Assembly: GCF_024295805.1 (NCBI RefSeq)
Contig: NZ_JANCLX010000004.1
Span: 1 to 64,000, forward strand
Length of the DNA stretch: 64,000 nt
Direction: 5' to 3'
Origin: Streptomyces cucumeris
GTDB taxonomy: Bacteria; Actinomycetota; Actinomycetes; Streptomycetales; Streptomycetaceae
Within the stretch, counting starts at the first letter, position 1. Each line of letters opens with the position of its first letter. This document shows positions 52,219-60,367 of the stretch, piece by piece. Below the pieces are notes generated by a model. It was not told where the DNA came from, did not search any database, and was given only the letters and a program-made list of their open reading frames with translations. Made by a program: the position numbers and the translations under genes.

Positions 52219-52552
52219 TCCGGCGGGGGGCCGGAGGCCGGCGGTCCCGGGAAACCCGGTTGAGGCCGGGTAGGGACCCGGCTACCGTGCCCGGTGTGAT
52301 GAGCCCCGAGTCGGACAGAACCGAGCCGCCGGTCACCCGGCGGCGGGTCATGCGCTGACCGAACACCGACGCTCGGTCCGCGAGCTCCTCCGAGCTGCCT
52401 CCGAGCTGCCGACGTCGGTTCCCGCTCCGGTGACCGGACGACTTCCGCGCGTCCGGCCCTTCCGCTGCCCACGCCACCTTCCGGTGCCATGGGCGGCGCC
52501 GCCCGGCGCGCGGACGCCCCCATCCGCGTCCGCACTCACCGGAGCCGATTCC
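52219..52552 (+). promoter_or_regulatory. Leader and attenuator of the MFS exporter gene
   Basis: A promoter (TTGAGG 52260-52265, 17 bp, TACCGT 52283-52288) precedes a leader ORF that starts where transcription should begin. Downstream, 52424-52433 is perfectly complementary to 52536-52545, which includes the GGAG ribosome site of the MFS gene. The segment 52429-52437 can pair instead with 52329-52337 inside the leader ORF. An 11-bp direct repeat TCCGAGCTGCC (52389-52399, 52400-52410) lies between. Confidence 0.65.
52299..52358 (+). CDS. Leader peptide of the MFS exporter
   Basis: This is a 19-codon ORF, MSPESDRTEPPVTRRRVMR, or 20 codons from GTG 52296. It begins about 8 to 11 nt after the -10 element, so the mRNA is probably leaderless. 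It ends well before the MFS gene. A ribosome on it would cover 52329-52337, which is complementary to the anti-Shine-Dalgarno segment. Short leader peptides control several drug-efflux and ribosome-protection genes. Too small for homology evidence. Confidence 0.5.
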   Translation: MSPESDRTEPPVTRRRVMR

Positions 52553-53713
52553 TTGCCCGTGTTCCTGCATGTCCTGGGCCTCGCCGTATTCGCCCAGGGC
52601 ACCTCCGAGTTCATGCTGTCCGGCCTCGTCCCGGGCATCGCCCATGACCTGTCCGTGTCCGTCGGCGCCGCCGCCGGGCTGACCTCCGCCTATGCCATCG
52701 GGATGATCGTGGGCGCGCCGGTGATGGCCGCCTGGAGCGCGCGGTGGCCACGCCGCCGCGCGCTGGCGGGCTTCCTGGCCGCGTTCGTCGTCGTCCATGT
52801 CCTGGGCGCCCTGACCACGGACTTCACGGTGCTGTTCGCCACCCGGGTCATCGCCGCCGTCGCCAACGCCGGTTTCCTGGCGGTGGCGATGTCCGTCGCC
52901 ACCGCCCTCGTCCCCCCGGCGCTGCATACGCGCGCCACCGCCGTGCTGCTGTCCGGGGTCACGCTGTCCTGTGTGGCCGGGGTGCCCGCGGGGGCGCTGC
53001 TCGGTGAACGGTCCGGCTGGCGCGCGGTGTTCTGGGCCGTCGCCGTCCTCTGTCTGCCCGCGCTGGCGCTGGTGTTCCGGCGGGCCCCCGCCGATGCGGC
53101 ACCGCACGGGGAGGTACCGGTCCGCCGCGAGGTCCCGGTCCGCCGGGAGGTACGGGCCCTGCGGGCGCGCCCGGTGCGACAAGCGCTGGTGCTCGCGGCC
53201 ACGGTCAACGGCGCCACGTTCGCCACCTTCGCCTATCTCGCCGTCATCGCCACCGACGTGGCCGGGCTGCCCGGCGGCGCGGTCCCGGCCCTGCTCGCCG
53301 CGTTCGGCGCGGGTGCGTTCGCCGGTGTCACGGTGGCGGGCCGCCGCGGCGGATGGGGCCGCGGACTCTTCCTCGCGATGGGCGCGCTGCCCATCGGCTG
53401 GGCGGTCCTCGCGCTGACCGGCTCGCACCCCGTACCGCTGATGGTGATGGCGGTGGTGCAGGGCGGTCTGTCCTTCGGTGTCGGATCGGCGCTGGTTGCC
53501 CGGGTGATGCGGACCGCGTCCTCCGAAGCGCCTTCCCTGAGCGGTGCGTTCGCCACCGTCGCGCTGAACGTCGGTGCGTTCGCCGGTCCCCTGGCGGCCG
53601 AGGCGGCTGCCGGGGCGCTCGGGGACTACCGGGGCGCGGTGTGGCTCAGCGCGGCCCTGTCCGCGACGGCCGCCGCCGTCCTGGCGGTGTCCCGCGCCAC
53701 CGGTCCCGCGTAG
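52553..53713 (+). CDS. MFS drug-efflux transporter, Cmx/CmlR (DHA1) type
   Basis: This 386-aa major facilitator has about 12 transmembrane segments. The family opening LGLAVFAQGTSEFMLSGLVPGIAHDL matches chloramphenicol exporters such as Cmx (in shorter stretches). Motif A-like SARWPRRRALAGFL follows, and antiporter motif C-like GVTLSCVAGVPAGALLGERSGWR. The TTG at 52553 is chosen because GGAG lies 8 nt upstream and the first transmembrane segment follows; the ORF extension to 52430 is leader sequence. At the cluster edge it may export the product or give self-resistance. Confidence 0.85.
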   Translation: MPVFLHVLGLAVFAQGTSEFMLSGLVPGIAHDLSVSVGAAAGLTSAYAIGMIVGAPVMAAWSARWPRRRALAGFLAAFVVVHVLGALTTDFTVLFATRVIAAVANAGFLAVAMSVATALVPPALHTRATAVLLSGVTLSCVAGVPAGALLGERSGWRAVFWAVAVLCLPALALVFRRAPADAAPHGEVPVRREVPVRREVRALRARPVRQALVLAATVNGATFATFAYLAVIATDVAGLPGGAVPALLAAFGAGAFAGVTVAGRRGGWGRGLFLAMGALPIGWAVLALTGSHPVPLMVMAVVQGGLSFGVGSALVARVMRTASSEAPSLSGAFATVALNVGAFAGPLAAEAAAGALGDYRGAVWLSAALSATAAAVLAVSRATGPA

Positions 53714-53885
53714 CAGGACTCCTGGTCTTTCCGCTGCTCACAGCCGTGTTAGCCGGATGTTAGCGACGCGGAAGCCGCGCGGTTCGAAGGGTTAGCGGTG
53801 CGGCAGTGTCCCGATAGCGGGCCCGGCCAGAGTGGATGTCGTACCGAGGAGAACGACAACACCAACCGTCCCGGGGGGAACCGAA

Positions 53886-54563
53886 ATGAGCGCCAGCACC
53901 ACTGTCCGCACCGTCCGTCGCCGCAGCCTGCGCGTGGCCGCCGCGGCCCTGATCGCCGCCGCCGGTCTGTCACTGACCGCCTGCAACAACAACGAGGCCA
54001 ACGCCTCCAAGCCCGCAGGCCAGTCGGACACGGCCGCCGCCGGATCCGCGAGCTCGGGCTCCGCGGGCGGCGCGCAGGGCTCCGCCCCTGAGGCCGACGC
54101 CGGTACCAAGGCCGGCGGCAAGGCCGGGGCGTCCGTCCAGCGCTGCCACACCTCCGGTCTGACGGCCGCGTTCGCCACCGGCGAGGACGCGGCCCCGGAC
54201 CCGGAGGCGGGCGGTTCGACGACGACCAGCATCGTGCTGACCAACAAGAGCGGCCGCACCTGCAGGATCGGTGGCTTCCCGGGAGTGGACCTCAAGACCG
54301 AGAACGGCGGTGAGAGCTGGTCGCTGCAGCGCTCCTCGGCGAAGTTCGGCGCGATCACCCTGGGCCCCGGTGAAAGCACCGACTTCACCCTCAACGTCGC
54401 CCTGGCCGAGGAGGACGCGGAGGACGGCTTCTGGGCTCCCGCCCACGTGTCCGTCACCCCGCCCAACGAGACCTCCTCGCTGACCGTGGAGTGGCCGTGG
54501 GGCGCGCTCGTCGACCAGCGCGGCGCCACCCACCCGGCCACCTTCGTCAACCCCATCGGCTGA
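53886..54563 (+). CDS. DUF4232-type lipoprotein
   Basis: This 225-aa secreted lipoprotein has a signal peptide with basic RTVRRRSLRVAAA, a hydrophobic core and the lipobox LTAC (Cys about 33). An Ala/Gly/Ser-rich linker follows, then a beta-rich domain with CHTSGLTAAF and TSIVLTNKSGRTCRIGGFPGVDL, typical of DUF4232. The function is unknown. ATG 53886 has GAACCGAAATG context with GGGGGGAA upstream. Confidence 0.8.
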   Translation: MSASTTVRTVRRRSLRVAAAALIAAAGLSLTACNNNEANASKPAGQSDTAAAGSASSGSAGGAQGSAPEADAGTKAGGKAGASVQRCHTSGLTAAFATGEDAAPDPEAGGSTTTSIVLTNKSGRTCRIGGFPGVDLKTENGGESWSLQRSSAKFGAITLGPGESTDFTLNVALAEEDAEDGFWAPAHVSVTPPNETSSLTVEWPWGALVDQRGATHPATFVNPIG

Positions 54564-54654
54564 CCACCCCGGCACGCACCGCCCCGGACGGGGGCCGAAG
54601 ACCCTCCGGGCAGGACCAGCCCGGAGAACGCGGAAAACAGAGAAGGAGACAACC

Positions 54655-54903
54655 ATGAAGTCGTGGCGTTCTCGTATCGGCGTAGGACTCGCTGTCGGTG
54701 CGGCGGCTATCGCCATCCCGCTGACCGCCACCACCGCCTCCGCGGCCCCGCCCCCCGGCGACGGCTGGGTCCCCGTCGGCGCCCTGAAGTACCCCTCGAA
54801 GGCGGCGTGTGAGGCGGCGGAACTCCCGCAGGCCCAGGCCAACGGCTACCACGAGGTGTGGTGCGACGACAGCGAGACCATCATGCCCATCTACAGCCGC
54901 TGA
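54655..54903 (+). CDS. Small secreted two-cysteine protein
   Basis: This 82-aa preprotein has a Sec signal (about 1-30, ending TTASA) and a mature part of about 52 residues with Cys52 and Cys70, which could form one disulfide. It is preceded by AGAAGGAGA, an ideal ribosome site. Mature sequence features are GDGWVPVGALKYPS and NGYHEVWCDDSETI. No family was recognised. It follows the lipoprotein gene by 91 bp and may be co-transcribed. A strong hairpin follows. Confidence 0.7.
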   Translation: MKSWRSRIGVGLAVGAAAIAIPLTATTASAAPPPGDGWVPVGALKYPSKAACEAAELPQAQANGYHEVWCDDSETIMPIYSR

Positions 54904-54948
54904 CCACTCTCCACCCGGCGGGACACCGCCCGCCGACACCCCCGCGAT

Positions 54949-54993
54949 GAAGGTCCGCTGCCCCGGTGTGTGCCACCGGGGCAGCGGACCTTC
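54949..54993. terminator. 20-bp perfect hairpin between convergent genes
   Basis: GAAGGTCCGCTGCCCCGGTG (54949-54968) pairs perfectly with 54974-54993 around a TGTGC loop. It is a very stable bidirectional terminator between the small secreted protein and the START-like gene. Confidence 0.85.
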
Positions 54994-54998
54994 CGCGT

Positions 54999-55547
54999 TC
55001 ACGGAACCGCGCCGCCGCCGAGCGCGCGCCGGCGGATCGCCCGCAGCATGGAACGCCGGGTGAGGCCGCTCCCGGCCCGGATGGCCAGCCAGTACGGCCG
55101 GAACCGGCGCCGGGTGCGCTCGTCGGTGGCGTACACCCGGGTCTCCGTACTGAGCACACCGCCGCCGAAGCGCACGTTCATCACCACCTTCAGCAGCCCC
55201 GGTTCGGCGCACTCCCGGACCACCTCCAGCGCGCTCCCCTCGGGCCGGGCCCGGCCGTCCTCCAGCGTGTCCACGCCGACGAACAGCACCTCGCCCTCCC
55301 CGGCGCGCACGGTCTCCCCCATCCCGCCCAGGAAGTCCCCGACGATCCGCCGCTCCCGCCCCACATCGGCCCGTGTCAGCGCCACCAGCGTCCGCGCCAC
55401 CGGCGCCTCCGCCCAGGTGGTCTCCCACACCGCCCGCATCACCACCCCGGCGGACGCCGCCACACACACCCGGTGGACCTCCCGGAAGTGCCACCGCGGC
55501 AGCAGCCGGTCCAATTCCGTACGACCGTCGAGATCGTGCGCATCCAT
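54999..55547 (-). CDS. DUF2867/START-like hypothetical protein
   Basis: This protein of about 182 aa resembles SRPBCC/DUF2867 proteins: LPRWHFREVHRVCVAASA at the N-terminus and RFRPYWLAIRAGSGLTRRSMLRAIRRRA at the C-terminus (in parts). ATG 55547 has GGGAG 6 nt upstream; ATG 55553 has no spacing. Ligand and function are unknown. It is a stand-alone gene convergent with the small secreted protein. Confidence 0.7.
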   Translation of the reverse strand: MDAHDLDGRTELDRLLPRWHFREVHRVCVAASAGVVMRAVWETTWAEAPVARTLVALTRADVGRERRIVGDFLGGMGETVRAGEGEVLFVGVDTLEDGRARPEGSALEVVRECAEPGLLKVVMNVRFGGGVLSTETRVYATDERTRRRFRPYWLAIRAGSGLTRRSMLRAIRRRALGGGAVP

Positions 55548-55641
55548 CGGCATCTCCCGGGACGGTGAATACGACTACCCGGAAGTCGTCCCACGGCATC
55601 CGCATTCCCGTCCACGCCATATCGAATTCTGCGATGTCGTA

Positions 55642-56316
55642 TCAGGGCTTGAGCAGGCGGCTGGTGAATCCGTCGCGGACGAGCGATGTGTAGGCGGTAT
55701 GAACGTCCTCCGGAACGTCCTGCTCGATGGCGAATCCGAGCCGGGGGTACTCGATGACCCGCTGGAGGTCTCCCACGAGCTGGTCGGTGACGAGCCACTC
55801 GTCACCGATGTGCTTGAGGTAGTCGTCGAAGTCCAGCGGTGCGGACGCGCAGATCACCTCGACCTCGGGCCACATCCGGCGAGCTGTGGCGAAGGATCGC
55901 CGCTCCATATAGGGCATGGAGATCAGCATCACCGTGCGTGGTGTGATCCCGGCGGACGCCAGGACCTCACGGGAGAAGGTGATGTTCTGGCCTGTGTTCC
56001 GGGCCTTCGGCTCAAGGAGGATCGTGCTCTCCGGAACGCCGAGTTCGATGGCGTGCTCGCGGAATCGGACGGCTTCGCCTCGGGGAAACCGGTCCGGAGC
56101 CGTGGGATTGGGCCCACCGGTGAACACCAGTGACGGGAAGAGCCCGGCCGCGTAGAGCTGGGCGCAGAAGGCCGGGACGCCCAGATCGTGGCTGCCCAGG
56201 CCGATGGCTACGTCTGCCGGACGGATCTGGTGATGCATCCGGTGGTAGTCCCAGATGCATTCGGCCCACTGCCGATGCTGCCCGGTCAGAGCGCGCTGGT
56301 CGTCCGTCACACGCAT
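55642..56316 (-). CDS. YdcF/SanA-like (DUF218) protein
   Basis: This 224-aa protein has the DUF218 pattern: ADVAIGLGSHDLGVPAFCAQLYAAGLFPSLVFTGG, then EPKARNTGQNITFSREVL and MLISMPYMERRSFATARRMWP (each in shorter stretches). The N-terminal membrane anchor seen in SanA is absent, so it should be cytoplasmic. Some homologues bind nucleotide cofactors; the role is unknown. ATG 56316 is preceded by GGAGAGGAG. Confidence 0.82.
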   Translation of the reverse strand: MRVTDDQRALTGQHRQWAECIWDYHRMHHQIRPADVAIGLGSHDLGVPAFCAQLYAAGLFPSLVFTGGPNPTAPDRFPRGEAVRFREHAIELGVPESTILLEPKARNTGQNITFSREVLASAGITPRTVMLISMPYMERRSFATARRMWPEVEVICASAPLDFDDYLKHIGDEWLVTDQLVGDLQRVIEYPRLGFAIEQDVPEDVHTAYTSLVRDGFTSRLLKP

Positions 56317-56430
56317 TCTCCTCTCCCTGATAACCGTTGCCAGGGGCCGGAGGCCCCTCGGCCATCGTCGATGAGGCGCTGCCCACTCTCCGGGAGCCTG
56401 GGCGGAAACAGGACGGTTCATTGCCGAATC

Positions 56431-56895
56431 TCAGGGGGCGTGGAACGTGGCCCAGGTGGTTCGGCCTTGGTGGCTCACACCCCAGCCGCTTGCCAGAACT
56501 GCGACCAGGTACACACCACGGCCGGACTCATCTTCCTCATCAGGGTGGTTCAGTTCGGCCGGGGCCGGACTCCCGTCCGTGACCTCGATCCGAAGCTCGT
56601 CCTCGCAGTGCCGCATCCGGAGGCTCACGATCCCGTGTCCGTGCTTGATGGCGTTCGTGACCAGTTCGGAGATGACCACCCGCACATCCTCCGCAAGCGT
56701 GTCGGCGATTTCCCACAGCCGGAGGAGCGCGGCGGCGATACATCGTGTCTGGGCGACACAGAACGGGTCTGGGGGCATGACGACTTCTAAGGCGCGCGTG
56801 GCCTCGGCGGCAGTCGTGACGACAGGCCCACCGGAATGTTCGAGGGCCGGACGCACGGTGCCCGCCGCGTCGGATGTGCCAACGGAGGAGTTCAT
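56431..56895 (-). CDS. RsbW-like ATPase/anti-sigma regulatory protein (TTA codon)
   Basis: This 154-aa GHKL ATPase has the N box VISELVTNAIKHG, the G1 box IEVTDGSPAP and the G2 region ESGRGVYLVAVLASGWGV. Many such stand-alone ATPases exist in Streptomyces and pair with XRE regulators, some at WhiJ-type loci. Codon 36 is TTA (56790-56788). It is divergent from the XRE/TPR regulator at 57176. ATG 56895 with GGAAG upstream is preferred to the ORF start 56961. Confidence 0.83.
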   Translation of the reverse strand: MNSSVGTSDAAGTVRPALEHSGGPVVTTAAEATRALEVVMPPDPFCVAQTRCIAAALLRLWEIADTLAEDVRVVISELVTNAIKHGHGIVSLRMRHCEDELRIEVTDGSPAPAELNHPDEEDESGRGVYLVAVLASGWGVSHQGRTTWATFHAP

Positions 56896-57175
56896 ATGAG
56901 TGCTTCCGCTCGTCGAGTGACTGACTCGATGAGCGAACAGGGTCACGGGAACGATCGACATGGGGTCGGTGGTCCCGAGGTGGTCAAGGTGGTCAAAGAT
57001 CGTCCGAGTAGTGCACCGACCGGCGAGCGGATTTGCCCAACCGGGTGACGTTGCGCTACTTACTGCACACCATCCGTCAGTTGGGCGCTAGGTTGGCCCT
57101 GTTCGTGCCCGAGGCCATCGACCAGATCGGGCCGGACGGCGTGGTCGGATATCGCTTACGTGGCGGGGGCGCACG

Positions 57176-58567
57176 ATGACGCGGGAGCGGAACGAGCGGC
57201 TGGTCGCCCTCCTTCAGGAAGCCGACTGGTCACGAGCCCAGACGGCGGCCGCGTACAACCGTGTCGCCGTCGAGACGCTGAACGGCGAGGTCCGTGAGAA
57301 CTCCAGGATCGGTCGCTCTCATGTGAGCATGTGGGTGAGCGGGGTCCAGCCATCGGGGATCGCGCCCGCCATCCTGTGCCAGACGTTGTCCCGTCGTCTG
57401 AAGCGTGAGATCACGTACCGGGATATCGGGATCGCAGCCAGCACCTCACCGGCTCATGGGACGCTGGACTGGCGCATCGATCCGTTGATCGCGCTGAGTG
57501 ATTTGGGGAGTGGCGTGGACTCGGACCGGCGTCAGCTGCTGGCGGACGGGGTGTACTCCGCAGCGGCCTTGGTCCTGCCGGACGAGACGTGGTGGGATGC
57601 CATGTCCCGGCCCCCGTCGAAGGAGTCGGTAAAGGCACACCGCGTCGGTCGCGGGGACGTCGAGACCGTACGGGAGCTGACTCTGGGCTTCTCACGTATG
57701 GACCAGCGGCGCGGAGGCGGCCACGGCAGGCGGGCAGTCGACGCGTATCTCCGGCATGAGGCTCACGACTTGCTCCAGGGGCGGTTCACCGACGACGCGA
57801 CTCGGCGCGCGATGTTCGCCGCGTCCGCCGAGCTGGCATATGTATCGGGCTGGATGGCCTTCGACAACAGCGAGAACGGGGTGGCGCTCCAGCGCTTCAA
57901 CACCGCCGTGAAGCTGGCCGCCCGGTCCGGTGACGCACCGCTGAGTGGGCACATCCTGCGTGCCATGGCGCATCAGGCGCTCGACATGGGTTTCCGGCGC
58001 GAAGCCCTGCAGATCGCACAGGCTTCGGTACGTGGTGAGCGGTACGCGGCCGCGACGCCGCGCGAGCGAGCACTCCTCGGGGTGGTGCATGCGCGGACCC
58101 TGGCAGCGACCGGACAGCGGCACGCCGCGGTACGGGCCCTGCTGCGCGCGAATGACGACTTGTCCCATGCCCACGACGGGATCAGAGAGCCGGACCGGAC
58201 GTTCTTCTTCGGCGAGGCGTCCTTGGCACATGAGACCGCGTGCACCCTCCGAGACCTTGGCGATCACCAGCGGGCGATCAAGGAGTTCCGACGCTCGGTG
58301 CGCACGCGTGGTGCGGCCTTCCGGCGGACTCATGCGATCACCCTCGGCTACCTGGGTGCCACGCAGATCGCCCAGGGCAGCGTCGAGGAAGCGTGCGCCA
58401 CATGGACCAGTGTCCTGGACGCCATGGAAGATGGGATCCATTCCGGCCGGGCCCGGCAGCGGGTCGTCGAGATGCGCTCGCTGCTGTCGCCCTACCGCAA
58501 GCGGGGCATTCCCGCAGTAGGTGCGCTCGACGCCCGTGCGGCCTCGTGCCTGATGCACCTGGCGTGA
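57176..58567 (+). CDS. XRE/TPR-type regulatory protein
   Basis: This 463-aa protein has an N-terminal degenerate helix-turn-helix (about 1-85; EADWSRAQTAAAYNRVAVE and RSHVSMWVSGVQPSG). TPR-like repeats follow (about 200-440; LAYVSGWMAFDNSENGVALQRF, GHILRAMAHQALDMGFRREAL). It has the same domain order as the regulator at 18141. It is divergent from an RsbW-like ATPase, a pairing found at developmental loci. Codon usage is GC-rich and no TTA was seen. Target unknown. Confidence 0.8.
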   Translation: MTRERNERLVALLQEADWSRAQTAAAYNRVAVETLNGEVRENSRIGRSHVSMWVSGVQPSGIAPAILCQTLSRRLKREITYRDIGIAASTSPAHGTLDWRIDPLIALSDLGSGVDSDRRQLLADGVYSAAALVLPDETWWDAMSRPPSKESVKAHRVGRGDVETVRELTLGFSRMDQRRGGGHGRRAVDAYLRHEAHDLLQGRFTDDATRRAMFAASAELAYVSGWMAFDNSENGVALQRFNTAVKLAARSGDAPLSGHILRAMAHQALDMGFRREALQIAQASVRGERYAAATPRERALLGVVHARTLAATGQRHAAVRALLRANDDLSHAHDGIREPDRTFFFGEASLAHETACTLRDLGDHQRAIKEFRRSVRTRGAAFRRTHAITLGYLGATQIAQGSVEEACATWTSVLDAMEDGIHSGRARQRVVEMRSLLSPYRKRGIPAVGALDARAASCLMHLA

Positions 58568-58606
58568 CCGCATGTGTCGTGGGGACCGAGGCGAAAGGCT
58601 GAGGCA

Positions 58607-59080
58607 ATGGTGTTGGAGATCAGGGCGATCGGGAAAGTCGTCGAGGGCCGCACCGAGGTCGCCGACGACTACTGGGGCGGGGTCGAGTCGGTGATTCAGC
58701 TCGACGAGGGTGAGTTCCCGCCCGATGCCGTGCGGGGCTTGGAGGAGTTCTCCCATCTCGTTGTCGTGTGGCACTTCGACCAGGCGTCTCCCGATGACGT
58801 CGAGTACCACGCTCGCAGCCCACGCGGGAACACCCGATGGCCCGCGACGGGGACATTCGCCCACCGGAACCACCGGCGCCCCAACCAGCTCGCGCAGAGC
58901 TTCCCGCGGCTGGTCAAGGCCGACGGGCTGAGGCTGCACGTGGCCGACCTGGACGCCGTCGTCGGCACCAAGATCTATGACCTCTCGCCGTACTTCGAGG
59001 AGATGGGTCCCCGCGGTGCGTTGCACCAGCCCGCATGGCCGGGCGAGATGCTGAAGGACTACTGGGCGCACAGGCCCTGA
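58607..59080 (+). CDS. trmO: TrmO/TsaA-like tRNA methyltransferase
   Basis: This 157-aa protein of the TsaA beta-barrel SAM-dependent methyltransferase family has LEEFSHLVVVWHFDQ and TGTFAHRNHRRPNQLAQSFPRLV, the TsaA block that usually reads FATRSPxRPNxIGLS (His in place of Thr and Leu-Ala-Gln in place of Ile-Gly-Leu are variants). Family members form N6-methyl-t6A37 in tRNA-Thr. The C-terminal extension of E. coli TrmO is missing. ATG 58607 with GGCTGAGG upstream. Confidence 0.8.
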   Translation: MVLEIRAIGKVVEGRTEVADDYWGGVESVIQLDEGEFPPDAVRGLEEFSHLVVVWHFDQASPDDVEYHARSPRGNTRWPATGTFAHRNHRRPNQLAQSFPRLVKADGLRLHVADLDAVVGTKIYDLSPYFEEMGPRGALHQPAWPGEMLKDYWAHRP

Positions 59081-59110
59081 TCCACGAGTCCGCGGCTGAC
59101 GGGGAGAGAG

Positions 59111-60367
59111 ATGGCATCCATGGGCAGGGACAGCGGACGCGGGCGCCGGTACGGGTCGTGGCGCGTCGTCGTGCGGGGCGGGTGCGGGGGTGCGGCGGGG
59201 CTGGCCGTGGTGGGCGGGGTGGCCGTCGGGGACGCGGCCGGATGGGTGGCCGCGTTATCGATGGTGGTGGCCGTCGGGGCCACGCTGGTGACGGTCGGCT
59301 GGTGGCCGCGGACCCGGGCGCGGCTCGGGGTGGTGGCGGCGGTGGTGGCCGTGGTCTCCGGGGTGGCGACGGTGCTCACCGGGGACGCCGGGGAGGACTC
59401 GCCCGTCGGGGTGCTGATGCTGGTGGAGTTCGCTGCGGTCACGGCGCTGGTGTTCGTGGTGGCCCGGTTCGCGCCCGCCCCGCAGGGGGTGCCGCTGGTG
59501 CTGCTGCTGTCGGCCGCCGGGTCCACGGTGATCCTGCGGGTGGGGGCGTACGGGTCGTTCCTGGAGGCGTTCGGGCAGTGCGCGTTCATGGGGCTCGGGG
59601 CGATCGGCGCCGTCCTGGTCGGGGGGTATCTGCGGGCGCTGGACGTGCGGCGGCTGAACTCGGTGCGGGTGGCGCGGCGCAGCCAGCGGCTGGAACTCGC
59701 CCGCGATCTGCATGACTTCGTCGCCCATGACGTCTCCGGCATCGTGGTGCTCGCGCAGGCGGCGCAGCTCGTGGGGGCCCAGCAGCCGGACCGGCTGATG
59801 CCGCTGCTGCGGCAGATCGAGGAGGCCGGTCAGCAGGCGCTGCGGTCGATGGACCGCACGGTGCGGATGCTCGGCGACAGCGACACCGCGGGCGGCGAGG
59901 CGGCGGAGGACCGGCCGCGGGCCTACGGTCTGGAGGACATCACCGACGTGGTGGAGCGGTTCCGCTCCTCGGGGCGGGCCGAGGTGCGGCTCGAACTGGA
60001 GCTGACCGCCGAGGCGATCGGCCGGGTGCCGCGCGAGGTGGCGAGCACCGCGCACCGGATGGTGGTGGAGGCGCTCACCAACGTCCGCCGGCACGCCCGT
60101 ACGGCGGCCAGCGTCCGGGTGCGGATCGCGCTGGAGCGAAGCGGCAGGGCGCTGTCCGTGAGCGTGGTCAACGGCGCCGAGGCGATCAGTTCGGGCTCCG
60201 GCGGCCATGTGGCCGAGGACGGCCGCCGGGGCGGCACCGGGCTGCTGGGGCTGACCGAGCGGATCGAGGCGCTGGGCGGCACGCTCAGCGCGGGGCCGGA
60301 GCCGCGGGGTGGGTGGCGGACGGCCGCCGTTCTGCCGCTCGCCGACGCCGGTAGTACGCCACGGTGA
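59111..60367 (+). CDS. Orphan sensor histidine kinase (HisKA_3/NarL type)
   Basis: This 418-aa protein has about 4 to 6 N-terminal transmembrane helices (about 20-175) and a HisKA_3 dimerisation helix with the phosphoacceptor His in ELARDLHDFVAHDVSGIVVL. A HATPase domain follows (EALTNVRRHARTAASVRV, GGTGLLGLTERIEALGG). No response regulator gene is adjacent. Its 3' end overlaps the convergent membrane-protein gene by 83 bp. ATG 59111 follows GGGGAGAGAG. Confidence 0.88.
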   Translation: MASMGRDSGRGRRYGSWRVVVRGGCGGAAGLAVVGGVAVGDAAGWVAALSMVVAVGATLVTVGWWPRTRARLGVVAAVVAVVSGVATVLTGDAGEDSPVGVLMLVEFAAVTALVFVVARFAPAPQGVPLVLLLSAAGSTVILRVGAYGSFLEAFGQCAFMGLGAIGAVLVGGYLRALDVRRLNSVRVARRSQRLELARDLHDFVAHDVSGIVVLAQAAQLVGAQQPDRLMPLLRQIEEAGQQALRSMDRTVRMLGDSDTAGGEAAEDRPRAYGLEDITDVVERFRSSGRAEVRLELELTAEAIGRVPREVASTAHRMVVEALTNVRRHARTAASVRVRIALERSGRALSVSVVNGAEAISSGSGGHVAEDGRRGGTGLLGLTERIEALGGTLSAGPEPRGGWRTAAVLPLADAGSTPR

